A stretch of DNA of 64,000 nucleotides from Novosphingobium sp. MD-1 (lineage in GTDB: Bacteria > Pseudomonadota > Alphaproteobacteria > Sphingomonadales > Sphingomonadaceae), in assembly GCF_001014975.1 (NCBI RefSeq), contig NZ_BBXA01000030.1, positions 265,501-329,500 of the forward strand, in the 5' to 3' direction. The notes under the pieces are model-generated. The model did no database searches and had not been told where the DNA came from. It saw only the letters and a list, made by a program, of their open reading frames with translations. Positions 51,092 through 59,490 of the stretch are shown one piece after another (position 1 is the stretch's first letter; each line of letters begins with the position of its first letter). Position numbers and translations under genes: made by a program.

Positions 51092-51485
51092 CGGGAAGGG
51101 CTCCCATGCGGCGCATGACGTCGGCACGCACAGACCCGGTCAGGTCCGGCGTGCTCCCGGCGACCACTGCTTCGGCAACCAGAACTGTTCGGCCTTCGCG
51201 TCCGAGCTTCTGTACCGAGGCTTCCACGGCCTTGAGGTAGGCCTGGACGCGCAGTCTGGTTTCTTCAGGCGGCCGACCGGCACGCGCTTCGGCTTCGATG
51301 AAGTCGCCCATGATCCGGCTCAGCTGGACCGTGACGACCTCGCGTTTTTCCAGGGTGAGCAGCTTGTCCGTCGCCCAGACACCCCACAGAACCTGACCGA
51401 CCATGCCGGCGCCGACCACGACAGCGGTGAGATTGATCGCTGAAAGCCGCTCGCGCAGGCTTGATGTTGCCAAAATGTTCTTCAC
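51078..51485 (-). CDS. trbI: TrbI, F-type conjugation inner-membrane protein
   Basis: 135 residues from a GTG at 51485 overlapping the stop of the gene before it. One N-terminal membrane segment (AINLTAVVVGAGMVGQVLWG) and a periplasmic helical domain with LSRIMGDFIEAEARAGRPPE and a QAYLKAVEASVQKLGREG coiled stretch. F TrbI is an inner-membrane protein affecting pilus retraction. The family call rests on position, size and topology as well as on sequence. Confidence 0.85.
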   Translation of the reverse strand: MKNILATSSLRERLSAINLTAVVVGAGMVGQVLWGVWATDKLLTLEKREVVTVQLSRIMGDFIEAEARAGRPPEETRLRVQAYLKAVEASVQKLGREGRTVLVAEAVVAGSTPDLTGSVRADVMRRMGALPDAAR

Positions 51486-51874
51486 AGCTTTTCTCCCGAA
51501 AGTTCGCGGTCGAGATCGCGGATGAAGCGCGGCATGCGCCACACGACGACGAGCGTCGCGAGACCGATCAGAACGAACTTGCACTGGCCGAGGAATGTCA
51601 CGCGCCGTGCGAGGTCGGCCGCCAGGAAGCGGTCACCGAGATTGGCGACATGGGCGAAGAAGGTATCGGGATTGCCGCCCGATAACAGCAGGAAGAACAG
51701 CAGCGGCAGGCCCAGCGCCATCAGGTAGGACGAGCCGAGAAACAGGCAGCCGCGAAGCAGGATGTAGCAGCCATCGGCCATGCGCGAGCGCAAGGTCTGC
51801 ACCTGCGGGCTGACGGGCTGTTCGTCTTCGGACGGGTCGGTCCGGTCGAAGGGGGTGACGAGGTGGAGAGGCAT
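51482..51874 (-). CDS. Hypothetical membrane protein between traC and trbI
   Basis: 130 residues. Two membrane helices (CYILLRGCLFLGSSYLMALG... and FVLIGLATLVVVWRMPRF) separated by a periplasmic loop with NPDTFFAHVANLGD. No F plasmid name fits with certainty. Its position and tight coupling to trbI (4-bp overlap) make it part of the transfer apparatus of this lineage. It may be a helper of the TraC ATPase complex or of TrbI (inference). Confidence 0.7.
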   Translation of the reverse strand: MPLHLVTPFDRTDPSEDEQPVSPQVQTLRSRMADGCYILLRGCLFLGSSYLMALGLPLLFFLLLSGGNPDTFFAHVANLGDRFLAADLARRVTFLGQCKFVLIGLATLVVVWRMPRFIRDLDRELSGEKL

Positions 51875-51903
51875 GGAGATAGGGATCCTTTGGTGATGGG
51901 GTG

Positions 51904-54450
51904 TCAGCGGTTGGGATGAGCGATGCGCTCGATGGCATCGGCGAGCTGGTGCCCGCGCGCGATCTCGGCATCGATGGCGGCGAAGGTTTGGGGCGAACTC
52001 GAGAAGAGCGTTGCCGAATAGTCATCGAGCACGAGCCGCCCGATCGCCTCGGTCTCCGGCCCCTTGATGAAAACCTCGGAATAGTCGCTCCCGGAGCGCT
52101 TGAGACTGCGGATCAGCGTCTCGGTGCGATCGTCCATATCGAGGCGCTTGCTCGCCTTGAAATCGGCGATCGTCTCCGGCTTCTGCTGAAGGATCAGCAT
52201 CCAGTCGCTGTTCTCGAGCGCCGCCGTCGCCCCGTCCGACTTGTAGTAGTCGTTGAGCGACTGGGTAGCGGTCGCCAGCGCGCCGCCATATTTGCGGCAG
52301 GTCCGGGCGTAGGTTTCGACGAATTCACCCATCGAACCGCCCTTGAGCATCGACCAGGCTTCATCGATCAGCAGAAGCTTGCGCAGTGACCGCGGACTTC
52401 GCGTCATGGCCTGGCTGGTCATGAACATGATGGCTGAGAGCACGACGCTGCGCAGATCCTCCCGGCTCGCGAGGTCGGACATCTCGAAGACCGTGAAGTC
52501 CGCATCGAGGTCGAGGCTTGCCTGGCCTTCGAAGAAGGCGCCGTAAGTTCCGCCCGCCATGTAGGGGGCCAGCGCGGTTGCGATGTCAGCGGCAGTGTCA
52601 TGCCCGAGACCGGCTAGCATCTCGCCGACGGTCGTGACCGTGGCAGCCGCGCCGTGCTGCGCCCAGACGAGGTTGACCGCCCGGTCGATCAATCCGCGCT
52701 CAGTATCCGTCAGCTTCGCGCTGTGGCGAGCCATTTGCCCGACGATGGCCTTGATCATCCCGAAGCAGTCGAGGCGGTAGTCCTCGTCTTCGGCGGCGCG
52801 CGTCGCATCGATCATCGAGAACGGGTTGAGGCAGAAGCCCGCTGCAATCGTGAACTCGACAAAGCGGCCGCCCTGCAGCTTGACCGAGTGCTCGAAGCTG
52901 CGGCCATCGTCGATCACGACAACCTGTGCGCCGGCACCGCGCAGCGCGGCGCACATCTCCTGGAGCAGTACCGACTTGCCCGATCCCGACTTGCCGCAGA
53001 TCGCGACATTGTGGTTGCCCGCCTCGTTCTCGAACGGGGACCAGAAGAAGGGCTGGCCGCGCCGCCCGACGAACAGCAGGTGGGGGTGGGCGCTGCCGAG
53101 ATACTCGCCCTGCATGGGCGCGATATTGGCAGCGGTCGTCGATAGCACGGTCTTGAACCGCTTCAGCCGCTCCATATCGGCGCCGAGCCCGTCAGCCAGG
53201 GTGAGCGGCATCGCAGCGAGCAACCCCTGGATCTGGAGGTAGCGCTCGTCGGTAAGGTCCCAGCCCGCCGCCTTGTAGATCGATTTGATCGCGCGTTCAT
53301 GGCGGTCGCCCTGGCCTAGCGGCGAATAGGTCGTGACACCGTAGAAGACCCGCACGAGACGGCGGCCTTCCTGGAGCTCGGCCTGAACATGCTGCCACTC
53401 GGCGGCCTGTTCGCCGATCCGAGGCAGGAACCGGGCGCTGCGGGTCCCGGCGAGGCTGGTCGTCCGCATGAACTTGAATCCGGCCTTCGCCGAAGCCGCC
53501 TCCTGGTCCGGATAGACGAGACACAGCATGGTGGCAGCGGGGCAGGGGAAGCGCAGCTTGTCGGTGAACAGGTCGCCGATCAGCCGCGCGCATTCCCACG
53601 GAGCCCAGCGCGATGGCATGTTGCGTACGGCAAAATGCCGGACATCGAAGGCATCGGGATAGACGGTCCCGATCTCGGGCACGCCGTCATTGACCTTGCC
53701 AGTGGGGCGGAAACGCTCGGTCACGAGCCGCATGCGGTCTTCAGCCACCACCAGTTCGATGTCGTGGCGGATTGCCTGGGATGCGATTGGATCATTCGGG
53801 TTGTAGGGCACCGCATCGTCCTGCGGAGCGGTGGTGGGCGAAGTCAGATCATCGATGACAGCGATGAGCGCTTCCGGCCCGACTTCGACCACGCCGAGAT
53901 TGAGCGACTTGAGCATCGCCATCAGGCCCTCGCGGGTCTGCTTGAGATCCTCGTTGCTGACCGACTTGGAGGTCGGCACCCCGACCGAGACGATCACCTG
54001 GTGATGCCGCGCATGGAAGGGCGCATCCGGCGAGCCAGACTCCCAGACGAGCGAATAGAGCCGCCGCGCCCGGTGCCGGGCAATCGCCTCGTAAACCCCG
54101 CCCTGAATGTACCGTGGGGCGAACCACGGGGCGATGATCCTGCTGATGCGCGGGCTTGCAAGGTGGAGCACCTGCAGGCAGGCGCCCGCTGGCAGGCCTT
54201 CCGAGAAGAACTGTCCCAGGATTTCCCCGGTGCGCTCGTCGGCTCCGATCAGCGGCGTAACCGAAAGGACAAAGCCCTTCGAGCGTGCGTTGAAGTAAAG
54301 GCGGGTTGCCGGATCGTAGACCCGGTAGGGGAGCCAGTCGGAGAGCATATCGACCATGAGCTGCGGGCGGGCTTTGTCGGCGTGCTCGGCATCACCCAGC
54401 AATCCGCTGAGCAGCCGATCGACGACGGTCTTGAGTTGTTCGGCCATCAC
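51904..54450 (-). CDS. traC: TraC, type IV secretion ATPase (VirB4 family)
   Basis: 848 residues. The N-terminal TraC_F_IV domain (DMLSDWLPYRVYDPATRLYF) is followed by the VirB4-type ATPase: Walker A CGKSGSGKSVLLQEM (about 485-499), Walker B LLIDEAWSML (about 695) and the TATQSLNDYY segment. It drives pilus assembly at the inner-membrane face of the channel. It overlaps traV by 4 bp and is separated from the next gene by 29 bp. Confidence 0.96.
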   Translation of the reverse strand: MMAEQLKTVVDRLLSGLLGDAEHADKARPQLMVDMLSDWLPYRVYDPATRLYFNARSKGFVLSVTPLIGADERTGEILGQFFSEGLPAGACLQVLHLASPRISRIIAPWFAPRYIQGGVYEAIARHRARRLYSLVWESGSPDAPFHARHHQVIVSVGVPTSKSVSNEDLKQTREGLMAMLKSLNLGVVEVGPEALIAVIDDLTSPTTAPQDDAVPYNPNDPIASQAIRHDIELVVAEDRMRLVTERFRPTGKVNDGVPEIGTVYPDAFDVRHFAVRNMPSRWAPWECARLIGDLFTDKLRFPCPAATMLCLVYPDQEAASAKAGFKFMRTTSLAGTRSARFLPRIGEQAAEWQHVQAELQEGRRLVRVFYGVTTYSPLGQGDRHERAIKSIYKAAGWDLTDERYLQIQGLLAAMPLTLADGLGADMERLKRFKTVLSTTAANIAPMQGEYLGSAHPHLLFVGRRGQPFFWSPFENEAGNHNVAICGKSGSGKSVLLQEMCAALRGAGAQVVVIDDGRSFEHSVKLQGGRFVEFTIAAGFCLNPFSMIDATRAAEDEDYRLDCFGMIKAIVGQMARHSAKLTDTERGLIDRAVNLVWAQHGAAATVTTVGEMLAGLGHDTAADIATALAPYMAGGTYGAFFEGQASLDLDADFTVFEMSDLASREDLRSVVLSAIMFMTSQAMTRSPRSLRKLLLIDEAWSMLKGGSMGEFVETYARTCRKYGGALATATQSLNDYYKSDGATAALENSDWMLILQQKPETIADFKASKRLDMDDRTETLIRSLKRSGSDYSEVFIKGPETEAIGRLVLDDYSATLFSSSPQTFAAIDAEIARGHQLADAIERIAHPNR

Positions 54451-55256
54451 TTGGGCTCCTTGGGCTGCGAGGTGCTGACGATCGGCTGTTCGCCGGTTCT
54501 GACTGCCGGGCGGATTGCAGCTTTCGCGGCTTCAATCGCCGCTGCGCTTGGGAACACCGGAGCGCTCTGCCCCGCCTCAGGCCGAGGGGCTCGATCACGC
54601 GGGGGAGGCAACGTGTCGAACCCCTCGACCGCCGGTACCTTGGCACCGGCAACGGCCTCGCGCGCCGTGGAGGGGAGGACCAGCGGCGAGGCATCTGAAG
54701 TTTCGTTGAAGGGACTGGTGGCATCGGCGTCCGAGATGCCGCCAGCCTGACCCGCGTCGTCGCGTGCAGACGAGAAGGGCGACGCCTCGTCAGCTACGCT
54801 CAAGTTTCCCTCCGCGCCGTCCGGTGCTGGGGCTATCTGAGCGGCTTTCAGCTGCCGACGGACCTGGCGCATCAGGGATCCGCCCTGGCCCTCGCCCGCC
54901 TTGCGGCGCAGCTCGGTGGCCCAGCGTGGATTTTCGACGACGGTCCAGGCGACCGCTTCGTCATGCAGCGTTCCAGCTTCATCGACATGAGCGGGGAAGA
55001 CGACGCGCAAGGTGCGTTCCGCTGTGCGGCTGGTGTCGGCATCCACGACGCCTGACCTCTGCCGAGCGTCAGCATGGAGCAGCGTGCCGTTCGACAGATT
55101 GTCCGTCGCCTTGGCATCGATAACGTGAGCCGGTGCGCAGTCGCCCTTCGGCGCGCGGCAGGTGAAATCGCCATCGACGTTGGTGCCGAACGTGGCGCAG
55201 CCACTGGCAAGGCCGGCCATACAGGCGCAGGCAAGGAGACGTGTCGGAAAAAGCAT
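54447..55256 (-). CDS. traV: TraV, outer-membrane lipoprotein of the core complex
   Basis: 269 residues from the ATG at 55256; the upstream frame overlaps the DsbC-like gene. The lipobox LASGC ends the signal peptide, followed by the TraV-typical DFTCRAPKGDCA. The rest is a Pro/Ala/Glu-rich region, longer than in F TraV (about 170 residues), which may span the periplasm. TraV is the VirB7-like partner of TraK and TraB in the outer-membrane core complex. Confidence 0.88.
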   Translation of the reverse strand: MLFPTRLLACACMAGLASGCATFGTNVDGDFTCRAPKGDCAPAHVIDAKATDNLSNGTLLHADARQRSGVVDADTSRTAERTLRVVFPAHVDEAGTLHDEAVAWTVVENPRWATELRRKAGEGQGGSLMRQVRRQLKAAQIAPAPDGAEGNLSVADEASPFSSARDDAGQAGGISDADATSPFNETSDASPLVLPSTAREAVAGAKVPAVEGFDTLPPPRDRAPRPEAGQSAPVFPSAAAIEAAKAAIRPAVRTGEQPIVSTSQPKEPK

Positions 55257-55260
55257 GGGT

Positions 55261-56175
55261 CTATCCTTTGGGAGCAGGGGTGGGGGCCAGGGAGGGGCCA
55301 GCGCGCAGGAAGTCCCGGAGCACAGCGGCAGGCCGGAAGCCTTCGAGAACGGCGCCATCGGCGGGGCGCACGATCACAGGGGTGCCGCCAAAGCCGTGGG
55401 CTCGCGCGAAGGCCTCGTTGGCATCGAGACCGCTCGTGTCGCAGGGTTTGGGATTGGCGAGCGCGAGACCCGAATAGGCCATATGCAGCGCCAGCTCAGG
55501 CCGCGGCGAGCACAGAACCCGTTCGGCATCGCGCCGGCTTTCCGCCCCGAAGATCGAGATCGGCCGCTCTTCGACCCGCGCTCCGATCGCCTTCAATTCG
55601 GCCTCGAGCTTCTTGCAATAGCCGCAGTGGAAGTCTGAAAAGACGACGACACGCGGACCGTTGGCAGGACCCCAGGTGATCGCGCCTTTGGCTGGAAGAT
55701 TGCCGAGCGGGACATGGCGCGGCGGGGTGGTCCGGGCTGACGCTGCGGCTGCGCTTGGACCGCCTTCCGCTTGCGTCTCGGAATTGCTGCGCCGCGCTGC
55801 CCCCGCTGCCAACAAGTCCGGATTAAGGGCAAGCAACCGGGCAGCCGTGAGATCCTGACGGGCTTCCATGTCGTAGACCCGGCCGATCACCAGATACTTC
55901 GCAGCCCGGTCGACGTAGAAGAGTGTCGATTTGGACGCGACCTCGCACAGGCCGCCAAGGCCCTTGCAGTTGATCGCGTCGATCGGCGTCTTGGGCAGGC
56001 GGAGCTTGAGCGCCTCTCGAACTTTCGCCGTGTCCGGAGCAGCAGCAGGGGCAGCAAGGCTTGCCACACCCCATCCCGTCGCGGCTGACACGGCGATGAT
56101 CGCCGCCAGTCCGGCGCTGGTACGCAACCAGCGGCGCCGACGATTGTCCTGCTCGAGGAAAGTATTTTCGATCAT
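55261..56175 (-). CDS. DsbC/TrbB-like thiol-disulphide isomerase
   Basis: 304 residues with an N-terminal membrane/signal segment (TSAGLAAIIAVSAATGWGVA). The N-terminal dimerisation part (LRLPKTPIDAINCKG, KYLVIGRVYDM) and a C-terminal thioredoxin fold with C-G-Y-C in FHCGYCKKLEAEL, followed by HGFGGTPVIV with the cis-proline, identify a DsbC-family isomerase. It probably corrects disulphides in TraN, TraH and TraU. It lies between traB (4-bp overlap) and traV (4-bp gap). Confidence 0.93.
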   Translation of the reverse strand: MIENTFLEQDNRRRRWLRTSAGLAAIIAVSAATGWGVASLAAPAAAPDTAKVREALKLRLPKTPIDAINCKGLGGLCEVASKSTLFYVDRAAKYLVIGRVYDMEARQDLTAARLLALNPDLLAAGAARRSNSETQAEGGPSAAAASARTTPPRHVPLGNLPAKGAITWGPANGPRVVVFSDFHCGYCKKLEAELKAIGARVEERPISIFGAESRRDAERVLCSPRPELALHMAYSGLALANPKPCDTSGLDANEAFARAHGFGGTPVIVRPADGAVLEGFRPAAVLRDFLRAGPSLAPTPAPKG

Positions 56176-57512
56176 TGGGAGTTCCTCACGTAGACGCCGT
56201 CGAGGAACACGATCTCGACATCGATGCCGGTGGGCATCTCGACGACGGGTTGGTACTGTTCGGCGCGCTCGATCAGGTATTTGCTGACCGTGTCGGCCGC
56301 ATCGGCGGCACCCTGGCCAAGCCCGCCGCCGAGAATGTCGCCAGCCGAGAGCTTGGAGCGACTGCCATCGGGGTTGGTCGTGACGCCGGAGAACACGCTG
56401 TTGGCGTTTGCGGAGAAGCCGCGCCCGAAGCCGCCGACGATCCCGGCCAGCAGTGCCTGACTGACCAGACTGCCCTCGCGGCTGACCACGCGGCCGCGGA
56501 CCCCGGACTTGCCAGCGAAGCTTATGAAGCCTTTGACCTCGCTCACTGCGACCCGGCCGCCGGGCTGATCGCAGGTCATGCGGGCGAGTTTCACATAGAC
56601 CTTCTCGCTGCTGAGATCGCCGCGTGCCGCGCCGTTGACGACGCAGCCCTGAATCCGGGTGGTCAGAACCTTTCCGTTCTGAATGACCGACCGGGCAGGG
56701 CCGGTAATCCGAAGCACCACAGGCAGCGGATCGGTCTGGCTGACGACGCCTGCCGAGGCATCGACGCCGACAATTACCCGTGCCGAAGCGTAGGAATTGG
56801 GGGGCAGGTAATCGGGCGAATCCTCGACGACGACCGGTGGCGCATCGGGCCGGCCCACACGGAGGCCATTGGTCGCTGCCTTGTCGGAGCTGAAGCTCAT
56901 CAGCTTCACCTCGCCAGGCGACGAGATCATGCCGCCCTGCGGATCACCCCCTGTGGGCGCAGCTCCTGACTGGGACGAACGGGCTCGCGCGTCGTAGCCG
57001 CCTGCCTGCGGCCCATAAGCCGGTGGCAGAACAGCCGGTGCCGGTGATGCAGGCTGCGCGGCAAGCCGGGTCTTGAGCTCGGCGTTCTCTGCCGAGATGG
57101 CATCGATCGCGGCCTGTCCATCGACCCGCATGGCCTGGTTTTCGGCCTTGAGAGCCGCGAGCTGCGCCTCGATCTCCGTCCGCGGAACGCTGCCGTCTTT
57201 AAGCGCCTTCTGCTCGCGGGTGACCGCATCGAGCCTGTTGCCGTAGGTCGCGACGAACTCGCGCTGCGACAAGTCGCGGTTGACCAGGCCTGCCGTGTCG
57301 ATCGTCTGCGCCGCATTGGGATCGCCGGTCTTGTCCTTGTCGTCGCCGCCAAGGATGAACCAGCTTCCGCCGATGAGGGCGAGTGCTCCCAGCGACCCCA
57401 GCAGCAGCTTCTGACGGCGCGCGGTGCGGGCGTTGAGCCCGGAAAGTTCGGACGATGCCGCGCTCTCGGCCTGTAAAGGGGCAGTGCTTGGCGTATGGGT
57501 TGCATCAGTCAT
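56172..57512 (-). CDS. traB: TraB, VirB10-like core complex protein
   Basis: 446 residues from the ATG at 57512; the 8-bp overlap with traK and absence of a better site favour it over an upstream start. Cytoplasmic N-terminus, one membrane helix (LLLGSLGALALIGGSWFIL, about 37-55), a periplasmic coiled coil (about 80-160, KALKDGSVPRTEIEAQLAAL), a Pro/Gly-rich hinge, and the TrbI/VirB10 domain from about 200 (VIVGVDASAGVVSQTDPLPV). It spans both membranes as the central scaffold. Confidence 0.95.
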   Translation of the reverse strand: MTDATHTPSTAPLQAESAASSELSGLNARTARRQKLLLGSLGALALIGGSWFILGGDDKDKTGDPNAAQTIDTAGLVNRDLSQREFVATYGNRLDAVTREQKALKDGSVPRTEIEAQLAALKAENQAMRVDGQAAIDAISAENAELKTRLAAQPASPAPAVLPPAYGPQAGGYDARARSSQSGAAPTGGDPQGGMISSPGEVKLMSFSSDKAATNGLRVGRPDAPPVVVEDSPDYLPPNSYASARVIVGVDASAGVVSQTDPLPVVLRITGPARSVIQNGKVLTTRIQGCVVNGAARGDLSSEKVYVKLARMTCDQPGGRVAVSEVKGFISFAGKSGVRGRVVSREGSLVSQALLAGIVGGFGRGFSANANSVFSGVTTNPDGSRSKLSAGDILGGGLGQGAADAADTVSKYLIERAEQYQPVVEMPTGIDVEIVFLDGVYVRNSQ

Positions 57513-58263
57513 GGCCGGTCTCCCCACTTGCGCCGACAACAAAGGCCGTGGTGCTGGCCCCGGGTTCGAGCTTTGGCTCGGCGATCGAGACGGCGAGCGT
57601 GTCGCGCGGCGCGAGATCGCGTTCGGCGAGCGTCACGGGTTTCGCTCCGCGATTGTGGATGCGGACGACCTTCCCAGTGAGGCTGGCGCCGCGATAATCA
57701 GCGATGAGCTGGACTTCGAGATCGCCGACCCGTGCGGGTATGGCAGTCGATTGGCGGACCTCGAAACCGTCGACCGTCCGGTCATTGGCCATCGCCTGGA
57801 TGAGCCTGACGGCGCTGGTCTCGATCGGGGTCTGGCTTTCCCAGTCAGCGGCTTTGGTTTTCGCGATCGCCGGGTTGGTCACAAAGATCTGCGCTGCCGG
57901 GATCTGCTCGACCCGGCACGCAACCTTGTAGACGAAACCCCTTTTGGTGGTGGCGAAGAAGCTGATGGCCCGCGCCGCGTAGGTTTCGGGCACGGACACG
58001 TATATGTCGCCGCGCACCGGCTCGTTCGTCACGGCAAAGTCATTGTACGGAGTGCCGGTCGAGATCTTCGAGACGCTGGCGAACTGGTCGTCGACCAAGG
58101 CGAAGCGGGTCAGCTCGCGCGCTGAAACGCTGCATTCGATCGCCGCGCCATCGGCGGCCTGTTTGAACTGGTCGGCCGCATGGGCGGGGGTAGTTGCTAC
58201 GGCGAGCAGCGCGGCCGCGCTCAGAAGTAGGACCCGTGCGTGGGCCGCTGGTCGGTAAGCCAT
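57505..58263 (-). CDS. traK: TraK, VirB9-like secretin-type core protein
   Basis: 252 residues from the ATG at 58263 (a GTG sits one codon upstream). Signal peptide LLLSAAALLAVATTPAHA; the N-terminal domain has ISTGTPYNDFAVTNEPVRGD and YVSVPETYAARAISFFATT, and the C-terminal beta domain has VQLIADYRGASLTGKVVRIH. TraK sits in the outer-membrane ring with TraV and TraB. Coupled to traE (GTGATGA-type overlap) and traB. Confidence 0.93.
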   Translation of the reverse strand: MAYRPAAHARVLLLSAAALLAVATTPAHAADQFKQAADGAAIECSVSARELTRFALVDDQFASVSKISTGTPYNDFAVTNEPVRGDIYVSVPETYAARAISFFATTKRGFVYKVACRVEQIPAAQIFVTNPAIAKTKAADWESQTPIETSAVRLIQAMANDRTVDGFEVRQSTAIPARVGDLEVQLIADYRGASLTGKVVRIHNRGAKPVTLAERDLAPRDTLAVSIAEPKLEPGASTTAFVVGASGETGHD

Positions 58264-58835
58264 CACTGGGCCTCCTTGGATTTGTCCTGTGGGGGGAGCT
58301 GCGCAAACCCGGAGAGCGCGAGGCGCAGGCCGCGGTAAGTCCAGCTGAAACGGAAGCGGCGTTCGTCACTCGCAATCACCTGCGCGCCGACGAAGGTCTT
58401 GAGCGTGCCCGTCACATCCGAGGTGAGGCCTTTCGGATCGACAGTCATCGACCGGATCACGAATGCCTGGGTGACATCCGAGCCCCGCTGCTCTTCGACG
58501 ATCCGGACGAGCTCGGCCTTGAGGCGGCCGTAGCTGGCCGGATCTGCCAGCTTCAGGATTTCGTCCATCCAGTAATCGAGGCCTTCCGGGCTGCGATTGA
58601 GGAGAACAAGAGCCGCATCGCGGGTGACGAGCTCGAGATAATCGGCCTCGACCCCGGCACTGCTCACGGTGAGCGCTTTGGGAACGGTCGGAACCAGCAC
58701 CACTTCGCGGTCGCGGGTGGCGGCAAGGCTCCCGGCGACGACCAGAGCAAGGCCTAGGCCAGCGCTGGTGAGCGCAAAGAGGTTCCGCTGGCGCAGCAGC
58801 GATTGCTGGCGTTCGTGAGAAATGTCGGAATACAT
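58263..58835 (-). CDS. traE: TraE, VirB5/8-position inner-membrane assembly protein
   Basis: 190 residues from the ATG at 58835 beginning MYSDISHERQQSLLRQRNLF, a short cytoplasmic segment, then one membrane helix (ALTSAGLGLALVVAGSLAA). The periplasmic domain has SSAGVEADYLELVTRDAALV and LNRSPEGLDYW, diagnostic of TraE. An alternative upstream start would overlap traL and is not supported. Starts 12 bp after the traL stop. Confidence 0.95.
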   Translation of the reverse strand: MYSDISHERQQSLLRQRNLFALTSAGLGLALVVAGSLAATRDREVVLVPTVPKALTVSSAGVEADYLELVTRDAALVLLNRSPEGLDYWMDEILKLADPASYGRLKAELVRIVEEQRGSDVTQAFVIRSMTVDPKGLTSDVTGTLKTFVGAQVIASDERRFRFSWTYRGLRLALSGFAQLPPQDKSKEAQ

Positions 58836-58846
58836 GGAAGTGCCCC

Positions 58847-59134
58847 TCAACCGGCGAGTAGTCGGCAGTGAGAAGGCGGCGTTGCCTTGAGGCCCAGAAA
58901 TCCTGCAGGCAGATACCAGTATGCGGCGTGGGCTACCCAGGAGCTGGCGCGTCCTGCTTTTGCCTTTCGCAATGCGAACCAGGCGCCGAAGGCGACTATA
59001 ATGCCGATAAAGATATGCTGGGTGAGGATCCCCCAGGTGAAGGGGGCCAACATTCCCGCGAACTCGTCGATGGTCCAAAAGCCGATAAGCTCCGGGTCGT
59101 CGAGCCGTCGAGGAATGATGTATGGGTCTGCCAT
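58847..59134 (-). CDS. traL: TraL, pore-associated membrane protein
   Basis: 95 residues, starting ADPYIIPRRLDDPELIGFW, the conserved TraL N-terminus, followed by hydrophobic segments (LTQHIFIGIIVAFGAWFAL, WVAHAAYWYLPAGFLGL). Corresponds in position to VirB3. Lies 26 bp after the pilin gene in the operon. Confidence 0.93.
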   Translation of the reverse strand: MADPYIIPRRLDDPELIGFWTIDEFAGMLAPFTWGILTQHIFIGIIVAFGAWFALRKAKAGRASSWVAHAAYWYLPAGFLGLKATPPSHCRLLAG

Positions 59135-59160
59135 GGCGACGCCGCCTTCCCTTGCCGCGC

Positions 59161-59490
59161 TCAGATGACCGCGGTCACGACCGAGGTGACGATCGGAACA
59201 CCCGTGCCGACACCGATGCCGACACCCACCGGAACGGCGACCTGGCCGAGCGAAAAACGCCCGGATGCCAGACCGATCAGGCCGCCAGCGAGGCTGAGAA
59301 CCGTGATGATCTTGCCGCCCGAGCCTTCCAGAAAGTCCGTGAACTTCGTGAGGGCAGGGGTGAAGGTCGTGTCAGCGCCGGCATAGGCGGCGCTCGCCGC
59401 AAGCGCCGCGATTGCGACCGGGATGGCAATGTTGAGGGTCTTGCCGAGACCCTTGACGCTGGCGCGCCGGGGGAGGGTGAGAGACTGCAT
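59161..59490 (-). CDS. traA: TraA-like F-type pilin precursor
   Basis: 109 residues: a long basic leader (MQSLTLPRRASVKGLGKTLN), hydrophobic stretch and AYA|GADTTF cleavage site, then a mature region of about 70 residues with two hydrophobic segments separated by a short basic loop (ASGRFS). First gene of the transfer operon, as in F. The adjacent operon encodes an S26 peptidase of the RP4-TraF type, so maturation may involve C-terminal trimming or cyclisation as in RP4/R27 rather than the F route; no traQ or traX is visible. Confidence 0.92.
   Translation of the reverse strand: MQSLTLPRRASVKGLGKTLNIAIPVAIAALAASAAYAGADTTFTPALTKFTDFLEGSGGKIITVLSLAGGLIGLASGRFSLGQVAVPVGVGIGVGTGVPIVTSVVTAVI

Noticed and set aside
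53389-54750. 453-codon plus-strand frame
   Set aside because: Antisense to traC and traV, both with intact motifs.
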